DNA of 6,193 bases from Planctomycetota bacterium (lineage in GTDB: Bacteria; Planctomycetota; Phycisphaerae; Sedimentisphaerales; SM23-30), in the NCBI GenBank assembly GCA_029573975.1, contig JAKQBU010000579.1:1-6193 (forward strand), written 5' to 3'. The first letter of the stretch is position 1. The number at the start of each line of letters is the position of its first letter. A program made the translations under genes and the position numbers. The notes under the pieces are model-generated. The model ran no database searches. It worked only from the letters and a program-made list of their open reading frames with translations, and had not been told where the DNA came from. Below, in pieces: positions 6,187 to 6,193 of the stretch.

Positions 6187-6193
6187 ACCATAC

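Noticed and set aside
1..6193. Search by eye for CRISPR arrays, tRNA genes, insertion-sequence ends and phage genes
   Set aside because: No regular repeats, cloverleaf-like segments, transposase motifs or terminal inverted repeats were seen.

Overview
The window looks like chromosomal DNA of a Planctomycetota bacterium, plausibly an anaerobic or sediment lineage of the Phycisphaerae/Sedimentisphaerales type. This is inferred from protein style only: a Tat-exported Gfo/Idh/MocA oxidoreductase, a secreted ThuA-like protein and a secreted SUMF1/FGE-like protein side by side, moderate GC, and a large oligopeptide-binding protein with no lipobox. No rRNA or marker gene is present to settle the taxonomy.

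All five genes lie on the minus strand, so transcription runs from right to left. In that order they are: (1) a secreted alpha-helical protein with a short HEAT-like segment (6118-4886), preceded by a good extended -10 promoter; (2) an OppA-type (SBP_bac_5) peptide-binding protein (4787-2916) anchored by an N-terminal hydrophobic helix, 97 bp downstream of gene 1; (3) a Tat-signal Gfo/Idh/MocA-fold oxidoreductase (2705-1320); (4) a Sec-exported ThuA-like protein (GTG start, 1280-228); (5) the first 61 codons of a secreted SUMF1/formylglycine-generating-enzyme-like protein (from 185, running off the left edge).

Genes 3-5 are separated by only 39 and 42 bp, each has a Shine-Dalgarno sequence, and they follow a 210-bp gap that holds a convincing sigma70-type promoter. 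They almost certainly form one operon. All three products are predicted to leave the cytoplasm. The Gfo/Idh plus ThuA pairing resembles the rhizobial trehalose-utilisation pair ThuB/ThuA, which oxidises disaccharides to 3-keto sugars. A periplasmic sugar or glycoside oxidation role is therefore the best guess, but the substrate cannot be read from the sequence.

Genes 1-2 may form a second transcription unit, ending near a small hairpin with a UNCG-type tetraloop. No transporter permease or ATPase gene is present beside the binding protein. I saw no tRNA, rRNA, CRISPR array, insertion sequence or phage feature. There is no gene-free stretch longer than 210 bp.
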